Positions 38,037-48,453 of a DNA stretch of 64,000 bases are shown in pieces. Positions within the stretch are counted from its first letter, which is position 1. Each line of letters begins with the position of its first letter. The notes beneath the pieces were generated by a model. That model was not told the origin of the DNA. It ran no database searches and saw only the letters and a program-made list of their open reading frames with translations. Source of the DNA: Globisporangium splendens (lineage: Eukaryota; Oomycota; Peronosporomycetes; Pythiales; Pythiaceae); assembly GCA_006386115.1 (NCBI GenBank), contig VFIW01000002.1, forward strand, positions 806,001 through 870,000. The letters run 5' to 3'. A program made the position numbers and the translations under genes.

Positions 38037-38420
38037 ATGTCGGGTCCTCTCGGTCGCATCATCGCGCAGGTGGTGGTCATGAGCGCCGGCATCGTGTCGC
38101 GCGCGTTCGTGCAGGCGTACCAGCAGGCGGTGCACAACGCCAAGACGGGCAACACGTCGCACCTGACGGCCAAGGCTGTGGTGAAGAAGAACGCCATGTC
38201 GCGCGAGCAAGCCCTCGAGATCCTCAACTTCCCCACGAGCGCCAAGCCCAAGCCCGACGAGATCTCGAAGCAGTTCAAGCGGTACTTTGAAGCCAACGAT
38301 CCGGCCAAGGGCGGCTCCTTCTACCTGCAGTCCAAGATCTACCGCGCAAAAGAGGCGCTCGAGCACGAAGAGGCAGAGCAGCAGGCAGCAGCAGAGAACC
38401 CCGAGAAACCGCAGCAATAA
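38037..38420 (+). CDS. PAM16: PAM16/TIM16 (Magmas), J-like subunit of the mitochondrial import motor
   Basis: 127 residues, single exon. It starts MSGPLGRIIAQVVVMSAGIVSRAFVQAY, the hydrophobic N-terminus that tethers Pam16 to the inner membrane. A J-like domain follows (MSREQALEILNF, then ISKQFKRYFEANDPAKGGSFYLQSKIYRAKEAL). The HPD motif of true J proteins is absent, as expected; Pam16 binds and restrains Pam18. The C-terminus is Glu/Gln-rich. The role is in presequence-driven import through TIM23 with mtHsp70. Confidence 0.95.
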   Translation: MSGPLGRIIAQVVVMSAGIVSRAFVQAYQQAVHNAKTGNTSHLTAKAVVKKNAMSREQALEILNFPTSAKPKPDEISKQFKRYFEANDPAKGGSFYLQSKIYRAKEALEHEEAEQQAAAENPEKPQQ

Positions 38421-38942
38421 ATAAAACACACACACAGTTGCATACAACAACAAGAACAAGAGCAAGTGCGCGTCTTGGCGGACGAATGGGTGGCGTCGTT
38501 TTACATGTGCATGCGGAATTGAGCGCCTAAAGAGCTCCATGGCTGCCGCTCTGGAGCTGCTGGAGCAAAATGGGTGTCGCATAATTCGCGTTCGTGTTGC
38601 TTCTCCGTTGCCAGCGCAAAGCCGTTCGATCGATGTTGGCACGACAGTGGCATACCGAAGGAGTGTGTGTGTATATATGTAGCTTTTTTTCTTGGCCCCA
38701 TAGCCCCACATCATTAGACGCATACATTTTTTGCCTTCATCTCTTTCTCCATTTTAACGCAGTACAAAACGCCAACGAGCCTTCCAGAACCCAAGTCTTG
38801 AGTTGCGGTTGTCAAGTCGATTGGTTGGCTATAATTATAGATATAGCACTCTAATTGGCCAAAATACGAGGCTGACATATGACATAACCATCATTTTTGG
38901 CACCAGTTGAAACGAGAACGAGCGACAGAAAGAAGCGCCACC

Positions 38943-39976
38943 ATGATGCCCATGCTCCGCTCCGCGACGACGCGCTTTGCGAGCGCACGGCGCCAAATGG
39001 GACGCATGAGCAGTACTGCGACAGCGGCGCGACGCAACTTTGAGGACCTCACGGCTGGCGCCGACGCCGAGCAGCTCGAGTTCATGAAGGAAATGGTGAT
39101 CCAGGTGGACGAGCAGGACCGCGTGCTCGGTCCGATCACCAAGAAGGATTGTGCGTGTCGAGTGCTGCATATTGGCTTTTCGCGTATGGATTACCCGTTT
39201 ATACTGATGCGAGTGGTGCACTCTTTGTGTGTGTTTGCATGCGTATGCGCAGCGCATTTCCATGATGGCGTGTTGCACCGCGCGTTCAGCATTTTCGTGT
39301 TCAACTCGAAGAACGAGCTCCTGATTCAGAAACGCACCCCGGAAAAGATCACGTTCCCAGGCTACTGGGCCAATACTTGCTGCAGGTATGTGCGCATATA
39401 GAGAGGTCCACGTGACTGTACGTGTGGCTCCATATCGCGAGGACTCACATTGTTTGTCTGCTGCTATATCGCTGCACAGCCACCCGTTGTTCCTGAAGGA
39501 CGAATTGGAAGACAACGTCGGCGTGAAGCGTGCAGCGATCCGCAAGCTGGAGCACGAACTCGGCATCCCAACGACGCAATTCGACGTCCAAGATATCAAA
39601 TACGTGTCAACCGTGCTCTACAAGGTACGCTAAGTGCTCCTTGACCCAGAAAAAAACAGCCAAGTTGCAGGGAGTTTGACTTGTTGGCGGCGTGTTATTG
39701 CTGTAGGCTGCGTCAGATCCCAACTGGACGGAGTACGAGATGGACCACATCCTGCTTGCGCGCGGCGATGTGGCGTTGAATGTGAATCCAAACGAAGTGG
39801 ACGAAGTCGAGTACGTGAGCAAAGACGGTCTCCCAGCGCTGCTGAACGATTCGGAGCGCAAACTCTCACCGTGGTTCCGACTCATTTGCGCGCACTTGTT
39901 GCCAAAGTGGTGGGAAAATCTCGACACGTTGCTGGAAAAGGACAACTCGGACCGTTCGATCCACGATTACCGCTAA
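38943..39976 (+). CDS. IDI1: Isopentenyl-diphosphate delta-isomerase (type 1), four exons
   Basis: Exons 38943-39150, 39253-39385, 39480-39624 and 39707-39976 join to 251 residues. An Arg/Ser/Thr-rich start (MMPMLRSATTRFASARRQMG) looks like a mitochondrial targeting peptide. The Nudix-type core is complete: HFHDGVLHRAFSIFVFN, TPEKITFPGYWANTCCSHP with the catalytic Cys, AAIRKLEHELGI, and DPNWTEYEMDHILLA with the metal-binding/catalytic Glu. It interconverts IPP and DMAPP in isoprenoid synthesis. The catalytic NTCCSHP motif is split by the exon 2/3 junction, so it appears only after splicing, which supports the gene model. Confidence 0.95.
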
Positions 39977-40111
39977 ACAAGGTTGGGAGAAGCATTAGGC
40001 AGCGACGGGAATCAAATAGACGAAGTGGACGGATGATCTCCAGACATTTCCGCCATGATGCAATAGCTAAAATATGTTTATGAAGATGCTGTTTACATTG
40101 TTTTAGCCGCC

Positions 40112-41004
40112 TCAGGAATCGAAGCGACTCGAGGGCAGTAGGTTGCTGAAACTACTGGCGACCTTCTTGAAGTGCGAGCTGATCGAGTATTTCTTGAATT
40201 GGGACATGCGCAGCCCCGCGCTCGACAGGTAGTTGCCGCTCCTGTCGGTGCCCGTCCACCCGACGTACAACGTGATGTCGCAGGTCGTCGCGTTCTCCCC
40301 CGTGCACGTCGTGAGGTCGTTGTAGCACGTGCAGCCTTGCTCGGATAGCTTTGAAGACATCCCATTCGTCGCGGAGCTGAACAAATTTGGCTCACATGTT
40401 TCCGAATCGCAAAAGTAGCAGCCGTCGTCCCAGGTCACGCCTTGGATCTACGCCAAAAGCCAATTAGCACAACAAAAATGCAAAGAACCTATTCAAATTG
40501 ATAGCCTTACCACTCCTTTCTTGACAGAGATGATCGCAGTCATGTACGGGTACACGCGTCCCGCGCCTGACGAAAAGAGCTTGTAGTACGAGCGCAAGGC
40601 GCCGCTGGACACCGACATGTACGCCCCAGACGGATTGCCACCAATGTGCGGATCACTCCATGCTGCAAATATATAGACACAAGCACACACATCATGAGAA
40701 ACCAGCAGCACCTAAGAAAAAAGATCAAGCTTCAAACGAAATAGAACTGTACAATCGGTGACGCGAAGCACGGTGAATTTATCGGCGACGGGCGTGAACA
40801 CGGCGCGGTAGTTGCCGTTGCCGTTGATGCACACGTACGTCGTGGACCCCTTTTTCAGCAGCGGCGGGTTCGCACTCGGCGAACACAGCGCCGTGATGTT
40901 CGTTTGCGTCGCATGCACACGCTCAAGCGACGACACCCATGCAATTGCACTAAGCAAGTAGAAGACGCGGACAGCGAGGCTCACGTGCCCCACGGTGTTT
41001 GCAA
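40112..41004 (-). CDS. Secreted Cys-rich protein of unknown function, at least three exons (5' end unresolved)
   Basis: Well-supported minus-strand exons are 41xxx-40753 (open upstream to ~41080, no ATG in frame), 40662-40511 and 40447-40112. They join in frame: RVTD-S-WSDPHIGGNPSG across the first junction and KKGV-IQGVTWDDGCYFCD across the second. Near the start lies a hydrophobic stretch (VFYLLSAIAWVSSLERVHA) that looks like a signal peptide with cleavage before TQTN. The mature part has Cys pairs (CYFCDSETC, CTCYNDLTTC, TTCDITLYVGW). No known family is recognised. Since the first frame has no ATG, the start codon probably lies on a further 5' exon between about 41000 and 41150. Confidence 0.65.
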
Positions 41005-41080
41005 AGAGCGGCTTTGCCTGGCTGCGGATTACAACGCGGGCCACAATGAGGAAGCAGCGTGCCGCTGGCTTCCATTTCAA

Positions 41081-42275
41081 TGCGCACGGAGTAGTTTCAT
41101 GCGAAAATGAAACTCATAACCGTCGACATGAAACCTCTGCATGCATTCTTTTCCCTGGGAACTGACTGAGCTTGGAGCCGAACGGAGGGATGCAATGGAG
41201 CATGCAATGCTGCGATTGCGGTTTTTCTGGGAGGTTGAGGCTTTGTGAGCTCTTCGGCATCCTGTTTCGTTGTCCTTGAAGTAACTGCTGCTTGGATACC
41301 TTGTTATCCTAGGCTGTCGAGCGCAAGCCCTGCGAGTTAAACGGATGAATTGCAATGGAGCATGCGAGTGCGAGTAATCAGATGCGTCCACGTACGTGGC
41401 GTTGACGCTGCAGGCAATCGCCAAAATACCCATTTTGTATCATCATCGCGCCAATCTTTCTGAGAACCTGGTTGCAGATCATCCATTAAGTTTGAGAGGG
41501 ATGGGACGCCACGTCAGCGCGGTCATCGGCCATTTCGCGTTTCTTTGTGAAGTAAAACAGCGAGCGAAACCGGTGGAAGAGGAGGGAAGAGGAGGGAAAG
41601 CGGATAGGGTTGTTTGAAATGTTACTTCAGGAACGCAGGGTTCGTGAAACTGCTTTGCCAATCTTGAATCAAAGCAGTTTCATGAATCAAGTCAAATCAA
41701 GACAAGACGGAATTCCATTTTTGGCATGGGTCCCGTGCGAGTTGCTTCAGAAACAATCGGATCCCCGTTACACATGCAATTTCTTTTTTCAATCATGTGC
41801 ACATTCTTGAACGATTGGTTTTGGCATAGAGTAGATTCCCTCGGAGCTGACTGCTTCACGAAGCCAATGCGCGTAGTGCAAAGCTGAGTGTTCCTCTCAA
41901 TGGTTCTGAGCCGAGCAGTTTGCACACACTTCACTAATGCAAGTATCTTTCAGCCAGCACCACAATGATCACAAGCAGCACATTATTCTATTGCTAAACC
42001 CCACAGCAACATGAGCGAATCCGAAAATGCTCTTCCTCGCACTTCGCGACATTTTGGCGGGAACCGCACTGTATATTGTTGCTTCGTTTGGCGTTGCTTG
42101 TCTCCGGCGTTACTTCAGGAACAGTTTAAAACCGTAAAAAGCACCTGTCGCAAACGTGCGTGTGCCGTTTACGCCGAGCGCTCCATAGCCTCAGCTTCCA
42201 GGCAGGAGCTCCCTGCCGCTGCTTCCTTCTCCCCAGTCATTCGCCATCCGTCTGTGGACCCCCCCAGCCAGCACC
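41081..42275. other. Interval upstream of phosphate carrier, no gene recognised; contains a hairpin
   Basis: 1.2 kb without recognisable genes. It contains the hairpin at 41641-41686 and, near 42000-42270, the promoter and 5'UTR of the phosphate carrier. Confidence 0.5.
41641..41686. repeat. Hairpin, 17-bp arms
   Basis: TTCGTGAAACTGCTTTG (41641-41657) is the reverse complement of 41670-41686 with one mismatch, separated by 12 bases. It is not at a gene 3' end. It could be the trace of a small inverted-repeat element. Confidence 0.7.
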
Positions 42276-43316
42276 ATGAGCGCGTTCTTCCCTGTGATCT
42301 CGACCCTGAGCCCTGCGATGCCTTCGCAGGCGCCAAAGTTCCAAGCGCGCTCGCCATCCATCCTGGCGACGTCGGCCGCCAAGCAATGGGACGCGCGTCT
42401 GTCGCACAGCCCGGTGCACGACAACTCGTACTACGCCAAGTGCATGGTCGCCGGTGTGCTCTCGTGCGGTCTCACGCACACGGCCATCACGCCGCTCGAT
42501 GTCGTCAAGTGCAACATGCAAGTGAACCCAGCCAAGTACACTGGTCTGGTGCCAGGTCTGAAGACGATCGCCGCCGAGGAAGGTACGGCTGCGCTGTTCA
42601 AGGGCTGGGCTCCAACCGCGCTCGGTTACTCGGCCCAGGGTCTGTGCAAGTTCGGTTTCTACGAATACTTCAAGGACTTGTACTCGACGATGGCGGGTGA
42701 GGAGAACGCGTACAAGTACCGTGGCATGATCTACTTGGCCGGTTCGGCCTCGGCTGAGTTCATTGCCGATGTGGCGTTGTGCCCAATGGAGATGGTCAAG
42801 GTGAAGGTGCAGACGTCGCCTGCCGGTACGTTCCCAGTGGAGTTCGGTCCTGCCGTCGCCGCCATGCGCGCCAACTCGGCGGAGACCCGCTTCCCGTTCG
42901 GCTCGGTTGTGCCACTCTGGTCGCGCCAGATCCCATACACCATGGCCAAGTTCTTCTTCTTCGAGAAGGTGGTCGAGGCGTTCTACACGTACGTGTTCAC
43001 GGAGCCAAAATCGTCGTACCCAAAGAGCACGCAGCTCGGCATTACTTTCGCCTCGGGTTACCTCGCTGGTGTGATCTGCGCCATCGTGTCGCACCCTGCC
43101 GACTCGGTTGTGTCCCTCATGGGCAAGGCTGAGAACAAGGGCAAGTCGATCGGCCAGATCGCCAGCGAGACCGGCCTCAAGAACTTGGCCACCAAGGGTC
43201 TCGGCACGCGTATTATCATGATCGGTACGCTCACGGGTCTCCAGTGGTGGATCTACGATACGTTCAAGACGGTCTTCGGCATGGGCACGTCCGGTGGCGC
43301 CCCAGCCAAGAAGTAA
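42276..43316 (+). CDS. Mitochondrial phosphate carrier (SLC25A3 type)
   Basis: 346 residues, single exon. An N-terminal ~45-residue extension rich in Ser/Ala/Pro serves as presequence. Three mitochondrial-carrier repeats follow. Repeat 1 has PLDVVKCNMQVNPAKY, repeat 2 has CPMEMVKVKVQT and repeat 3 has HPADSVVSLMGK. LFKGWAPTALGYSAQGLCKFGFYEYFKD and PLWSRQIPYTMAKFFFFE are diagnostic for phosphate carriers. It imports phosphate with protons for ATP synthesis. Codon use is strongly biased to GC-ending codons, as in other highly expressed genes of this window. Confidence 0.96.
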   Translation: MSAFFPVISTLSPAMPSQAPKFQARSPSILATSAAKQWDARLSHSPVHDNSYYAKCMVAGVLSCGLTHTAITPLDVVKCNMQVNPAKYTGLVPGLKTIAAEEGTAALFKGWAPTALGYSAQGLCKFGFYEYFKDLYSTMAGEENAYKYRGMIYLAGSASAEFIADVALCPMEMVKVKVQTSPAGTFPVEFGPAVAAMRANSAETRFPFGSVVPLWSRQIPYTMAKFFFFEKVVEAFYTYVFTEPKSSYPKSTQLGITFASGYLAGVICAIVSHPADSVVSLMGKAENKGKSIGQIASETGLKNLATKGLGTRIIMIGTLTGLQWWIYDTFKTVFGMGTSGGAPAKK

Positions 43317-43703
43317 ACGGCTTGAGCTGAGTAGGCTGCATGCAGATTTCTCTCTCTCTTCTTGACGATAGGAAAGGAAAGGGTTTAAAATCAACATGCA
43401 GCTATGCTCTATAATGGATTGCTCTTTTAGATATTGCCATCACATCTGTGTTCTCTTTCTTTCATGCTTTTGGTTGGGATCATTCACTACTTTGGGTGCT
43501 GCCGTCATGCTTCTCTCTTTAATGCTATTGCAGCCATAATGAGCTCTTGAACGCCTTAGTGGCTACGTTGAGCTGCTATATTACTTCCTGGATGTGCATA
43601 AAGCATCAGCATGCTTACCCAAGGCTCTCTCACTCCTCATGTTAAACAAAGTTCCATGCAATTTCTTCCTTTCTTCGTTTAGATAATGGGGGACATTTGC
43701 TTC
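43317..43703. other. Convergent 3' intergenic interval, no gene
   Basis: Between the stops of the phosphate carrier (+) and Kish (-). It is pyrimidine-rich and no frame of interest is seen. Confidence 0.6.
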
Positions 43704-44024
43704 TTACGAGAACAGCAGCGTGTGGAAAGCCATGACGACGAGCACGCCCGCAACGTAGGGGCTCTTGCGCTCGCCGATGCGCGACGCCTTCCAGCAGAGC
43801 CCCGAGAGTCCCTCGTGCTTGCCTGGCTGCTGGCCGCGGTCGAAGATCGTCGGGAACTTCATGCGGATGTATGTGCACGTGCAGATGAAGAGCAGAATCA
43901 CGGTGATGAGACCCTGGAGACTGAAGAGCGCCGACTGCACATACACATAAGCGTGCACAGGGAGTGGGTTTGCGAGTGTTAGTGACGTAGTGTGGCATTA
44001 ATAAGGGCGTTGAGCACGCACCAT
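43704..44024 (-). CDS. TMEM167: Kish / TMEM167 small Golgi membrane protein, two exons
   Basis: The start codon is an exon end by itself: ATG at 44024-44022 is directly followed by a GTGCGT donor, and the second exon (43934-43704) resumes after CAG with SALFSLQG. The joined product, 77 residues, begins MSALFSLQGLITVILLFIC and continues with CTCTYIR, LSGLCWKASRIGERKSPYVA and a second membrane segment, matching Kish proteins (about 72 residues) end to end. The family acts in the early secretory pathway/Golgi. An insertion of a few residues (RGQQPGKHEG) lies between the two hydrophobic parts. Confidence 0.93.
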
Positions 44025-44529
44025 GATGTGCTGCGAGTTGCGTCCAATTTGCTTGCCACTTCCGTGTCTTCCTTATGCATGCGCCAAAGAAACACGTAGC
44101 TGGCGCACTGCATGCGTCAGATCTATACGGCCGTGGTGCATCACTTTGGACAGGGAAACCTCCAAAATCAGTGCCGTGAGAGAGATGACCCTCCCATTTC
44201 GTGGTCATCTTTCGCAGATGAAGCAGGTGGGGCGACGTGCTCTTGTATTCTGCGGGGTCAGGTCGACAACACACAAATATGCATCAAAATCAAAAAAGTG
44301 TGTGTGATGGATAAAAACCTCGTCGTTCTTTCCACCTCAGCATGGACACAATAAAACCTCGCTCTTTCAGCACACAGCAATGTGGAACCGCACAGAATAA
44401 AACCTTGCGGATCGAGGGGGGCGGGGCTCTAAGGAAGGGAGCGGCTAGGAAAGCACCAACAAAACAAAAGGTGGTGAGCGCGAGTCGCGAGCGAGTGAGC
44501 GAGTGGTGAGCCAGACAGCAAGCAGAAAC
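44025..44529. other. Divergent promoter region between Kish and cytochrome c1
   Basis: 505 bases between the two divergent starts. No coding frame is recognised. Confidence 0.6.
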
Positions 44530-45565
44530 ATGAACCGCCTGCCGCAATTCCTGCAACGCGCCGCCAAGGTACACGCTCGTCTATATATATGTGTGTGTGT
44601 TTGTCTATAGCTGTTGGTGTGAGCGTTGCGCGCTTTCTTCGAGCTTCTGTGGCGTCTCGGAGCCGCTCATTCCGATGGTCTGGACCACCAAAATGATGTC
44701 GAAAATGCGATTCTGACCTTATTGCATTTTTTCTTTGTTTCTGTGGCTGTGTATGGGACTATGGTGATGGTGTATGGTTGATGGACTATAGGTTGGAGCT
44801 GGTGCTCTGGTTGGTGGATCGGTCTTGACCGGTGTGACCGCGTTCAGCGGCGACCAGATCGAGGCGCTCCACTACGGGTTCGACCACGAAGGACCATTGT
44901 CGTCCTTCGACTACGCCAGTGTGCGTCGTGGCTACCAAGTGTACAAGGAAGTGTGCGCGACGTGCCACAGTGTGGAGCGCATCTGCTTCCGTAACCTTGT
45001 GGGTGTGATCTTCACGGAAGAAGAAGCGAAGGCCGCTGCCGCGGACATCGATGTCATCGATGGTCCAAACGACGAAGGCGAGATGTTTGAACGCCCTGGT
45101 AAGCTCTCGGACCCGCTCCCAAAGCCGTACGCCAACGACGAAGCCGCCGCTGCTGCCAACAACTCGGCCATTCCTCCAGATCTTTCGTTGATCGCCAAGG
45201 CGCGTCACGGTGGTGTTGACTACTTGTTTGCGTTGTTGACCGGTTACGTGGACCCACCAGAGGGCAAGGAGTTGCTGCCTGGCCTGTACTACAACCCATA
45301 CTTTGGCGGTGGTGCCATTGCCATGGAACGTCAATTGAACGATGGCCAGATTGAATACGCCGATGGCACGCCAGCGACGACGTCCCAGATGGCCAAGGAT
45401 GTGTCGGTCTTCCTCGCATGGGCGGCGGAGCCAGAACACGATGTCCGAAAGAAGCAGGGCTTCCAGACGGCGCTCGCTCTTGGTGCCATGGTGCTCTTGA
45501 CGGGTTACTACAAGCGTGTGAAATGGGCTCCATTGAAGACCCGAAAGATCACTTACACCAAGTAA
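44530..45565 (+). CDS. CYC1: Cytochrome c1, heme protein of respiratory complex III, two exons
   Basis: Exon 1 is 44530-44568 (MNRLPQFLQRAAK, the start of a mitochondrial presequence) and exon 2 is 44792-45565, for 270 residues. Heme attachment CATCH lies in VYKEVCATCHSVERICFRNLVGV. Further c1 hallmarks are KPYANDEAA, PPDLSLIAKARHGGVDYLFALLTGY, YYNPYFGGGAIAM and QMAKDVSVFLAWAAEPEHDVRK. The C-terminal membrane anchor is ALALGAMVLLTGYYKRVKW. It transfers electrons from the Rieske protein to cytochrome c. The 223-bp intron separates the presequence start from the rest. Confidence 0.96.
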
Positions 45566-46363
45566 GCAGCCACGTGTGGACAAGAACGCAAGCAGCCAAT
45601 TTGCATTTGTAGACGATCAACGACCAACCACCACAAACGCGCAACTATTGCTTCTTTTTTTTTTCTCAACCGTCCTCCTTCGTGCATCAAGTTGTCCAGC
45701 TCGTGTCTGTGTGCATTGGGGGAGGAAGGAGGTGCGAAAAGAAGCAATAGTGGCAGACACATTTGACTCGTGCGTGGGGGTTGCCCATGTTTTTCTCTCC
45801 GCTGCTGTGTGCGAATGGGCTGTGTGGCAGCGGGAGGAAGGATGGAGAACGAGAGGGATAGTAATAAGGAAACGACGCAACGAAAGACAAAAGATACGAG
45901 AAATGCCAAAAAATAAACCATTTGAACAACCACATAAGCAGCGTGCGATTTCGCTCTATGTTCACGCTCTCAATATGCCATTGCGCATTGCCTATTGGCT
46001 CCATATTCCTCATTGCCATTACGACTCTTCGCAGCCTCTCATTTCGTGTGCATGTCTTTATGCAGAAAACTGAAGAGCTCTTTGTCACCAGCTGACATTC
46101 ACTCCTTCTTTCCGTCACCAACTCTCCTCTAAAGTACGATTTGTAATCTGTGGGAGCAATCGATTATGGAGGTGAGCTCTAAGGTTTTTATCGCTCCATT
46201 GAGGTTTTATTAATGGCTGGCTCGTGGTGATAATGAGTGTGTCGCTTGGCGACAATTGGCCGCTAAGTGTTGCGCTTCTTGCTTCTTATTAGCTGCGCGG
46301 TGGATAGAGACCGCCCGCCAATACCCACGTGCACGTTCACACACACACATACACACCCTCACA
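45566..46363. other. Interval between cytochrome c1 and RPAC1, no gene recognised
   Basis: It holds the 3'UTR of CYC1 and the promoter of RPAC1. A CACACA-rich 5'UTR directly precedes the RPAC1 ATG. Short frames only. Confidence 0.5.
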
Positions 46364-47401
46364 ATGACCAAGGTTCCTGCCACGAAGCTCATCCGCGTGG
46401 GCGCCGACGCGCCGCACATGCCGGACACGGACACGCTGACGAGCCACGACTACGTCGAGCAGCTCAAGAAGCAGGTCAAGGTCAAGATCCAGAGTCTGAC
46501 GGACGACGAGATCGTGTTCGACCTCATCGGCATTGACGCGTCGATCGCGAATGCGCTGCGCCGTATCCTGCTGGCTGAGGTGCCGACCATGGCCATCGAG
46601 CACGTGTACATCTGGAACAACTCGTCGATCATCCAGGACGAAGTGCTGGCACATCGTCTCGGGCTCGTGCCGTTGAACGTGGACCCGCGTGAGTTCCAGG
46701 CGTTCCCAGACCACGAAGAGGCTGAAGCCACCGACGAGAACACGATCGTGTTCAAGCTCGACGTGACCTGCAAGTACGACCCAGCGCATCCGAACGATCT
46801 CTCCAAGGCGCTGCACACGTCGGTGTACTCGCGCGACCTCGAATGGGTACCACAGGGCAACCAGGAAGAGCGTTTTGGGTCCATCCGTCCAGTGCATGAA
46901 GACATCTTGATCGCGAAGCTGCGTCCTGGTCAGAGCATCGCGCTTGAGGCGCATTGCCGGAAGGGTGTGGGCAAGGACCACGCCAAGTTCTCGCCGGTCG
47001 CGACGGCGTCGTACCGTTTGATGCCGCACGTCGAACTGAAGCAGAAGGTGACAGGCGCTGACGCCAAGAAGCTTGTGGAAGACGTTTGTAACGCTGGTCT
47101 GTTCGATATCGAGGACATTGGCGGCGTGCCGACGGCGTACGTGAAGGACTCGCGCACGTGCTCGATGTGCCGCAACTGCATCCGTGAACCTGGTTGGGAC
47201 GAGAAGATCCAGTTGGGCCGCATCAGCGACCACTTTATCTTCAGCGTCGAGTCGGTCGGCATGATCAAACCAGAGGAGCTGCTACCCGAGGCGCTCAACG
47301 TGCTCGTGGACAAGTGCAACCTCGCTTTAGAATCATTTAACCAGGTGGAAGACGAGGAGATGGAAGGTGACGAGGACGCGCAGGACGAAATGGAAGAGTA
47401 G
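46364..47401 (+). CDS. POLR1C: RPAC1 (POLR1C/AC40), shared subunit of RNA polymerases I and III
   Basis: 345 residues from the ATG at 46364 (MTKVPATKLIRVG); the human protein has 346. The frame is open further upstream, but that part is CA-rich leader. Family hallmarks: FDLIGIDASIANALRRILLAEVPTMAIEHVYIWNNSSIIQDEVLAHRLGLVPL, FGSIRPVHEDILIAKLRPGQSI, KGVGKDHAKFSPVATASYRLMP and CSMCRNCIR. It is the alpha-subunit-like partner of AC19 and is needed for polymerase assembly. With BRF1 about 15 kb away it is the second Pol III component in the window; no operon-like link is implied. Confidence 0.96.
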   Translation: MTKVPATKLIRVGADAPHMPDTDTLTSHDYVEQLKKQVKVKIQSLTDDEIVFDLIGIDASIANALRRILLAEVPTMAIEHVYIWNNSSIIQDEVLAHRLGLVPLNVDPREFQAFPDHEEAEATDENTIVFKLDVTCKYDPAHPNDLSKALHTSVYSRDLEWVPQGNQEERFGSIRPVHEDILIAKLRPGQSIALEAHCRKGVGKDHAKFSPVATASYRLMPHVELKQKVTGADAKKLVEDVCNAGLFDIEDIGGVPTAYVKDSRTCSMCRNCIREPGWDEKIQLGRISDHFIFSVESVGMIKPEELLPEALNVLVDKCNLALESFNQVEDEEMEGDEDAQDEMEE

Positions 47402-47935
47402 ATTAACATACAGGCACGCAAAAACACGCAATGAATATATGATGATGATGATGATAATCGCTTTGACGCCTTGCCATTGCAGCACATATATCGATGGATA
47501 GACACAACACCGAAGGAGAAGAGCCAACGTGTTTTATTGTGCAAATGCTTTTTGCATCTTGTTTATGGGAGAAAAGCCTATCACTCTAATGTAACTCACA
47601 ATATATGCCACGAGCGCTTCAAACGGACGAGAGATTCCGAAAAAGTCGACAAACAAAGAAGAAGAGAGCAACGGGGATCTCGAACTGAACAACTGGCAAC
47701 AGGAAATGCTTGCCAACACTCCAGCCGTGACGTCACTGAGCGTACTCTTCCGTTGCTTTACAGCAGCACGCAAATGCGAATGCTCCTCCTCCACAAGCGA
47801 GTGCATGCACAACCCACGTTATATCGCTTCGTTCTTCTTCTCCAACAATTTCCATTCATCTTTCCCTTCCTCTTCTTCTCATCGCATGCAGCATCCACTG
47901 GTATTTTTCTTAATGCACCGATCGTTGGTCGTGGT
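47402..47935. other. Interval downstream of RPAC1, no gene recognised
   Basis: Convergent 3' region between RPAC1 (+) and the small mitochondrial protein (-). No family features. Confidence 0.5.
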
Positions 47936-48073
47936 CTAGTTCTCCTTGTTGAGGAAGACGGACGCCGCGCGGATGCCGACGAAGATGACCGCGATCTTGG
48001 AGATGTCCCAGACGATGGCCTTCATCTGCTTGGTCGTGTCGACCTTCGGCTGCTTCTTCTTGAGCATGAACAT
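47936..48073 (-). CDS. Small tail-anchored protein, TOM5-like
   Basis: 45 residues (MFMLKKKQPKVDTTKQMKAI...), with a basic start, a PKVD-K-M-K motif and one hydrophobic segment (AVIFVGIRAASVFL) near the C-terminus. The size and the pattern Pro-Lys-hydrophobic-Asp, then a helix, then a single span recall Tom5, a small subunit of the mitochondrial outer-membrane import pore. The ATG at 48073 gives the compact form; the frame is open upstream but without conserved features. Such short proteins are hard to assign and this is a tentative name. Confidence 0.5.
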   Translation of the reverse strand: MFMLKKKQPKVDTTKQMKAIVWDISKIAVIFVGIRAASVFLNKEN

Positions 48074-48453
48074 CGTGGCGAAAGTGGTGGAGCAAAGGGG
48101 AGGCGGCGGATGCTTCTTGGTGCTTGCTTTGTCAAAGTGCGCCAGCCAACCCAGCACCCAACAGTTTGCACCTCGAAGTACGTTTCCACTTAAGTACGCC
48201 AAACGCACTTAGGAATAGATCAGTCGGAATTATTCGAATATATACAGTATAGAAATGATCTGTGACATGAGACAAGACAGTGCAGCCATTTCTCATCGAG
48301 AAAGGCAACGCGGAGACCTGAAAAGCAGCAATGGACCGACGCTTTTCAGTCATTGTTTGTGCATTTACATTAGAGTTTCATATATAAACAATTTAAGAGC
48401 AAGACGGCAATACATCCCAATGCGCAGAACTCGCCAATTCCTACTTTGTAGGC

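Noticed and set aside
41641..41686. Hairpin as a transcription terminator
   Set aside because: No adjacent gene end and no T run; oomycete Pol II genes do not use such terminators.
42237..43397. 386-codon minus-strand ORF opposite the phosphate carrier
   Set aside because: Arg/His/Leu-rich shadow of a highly biased gene; no domain.
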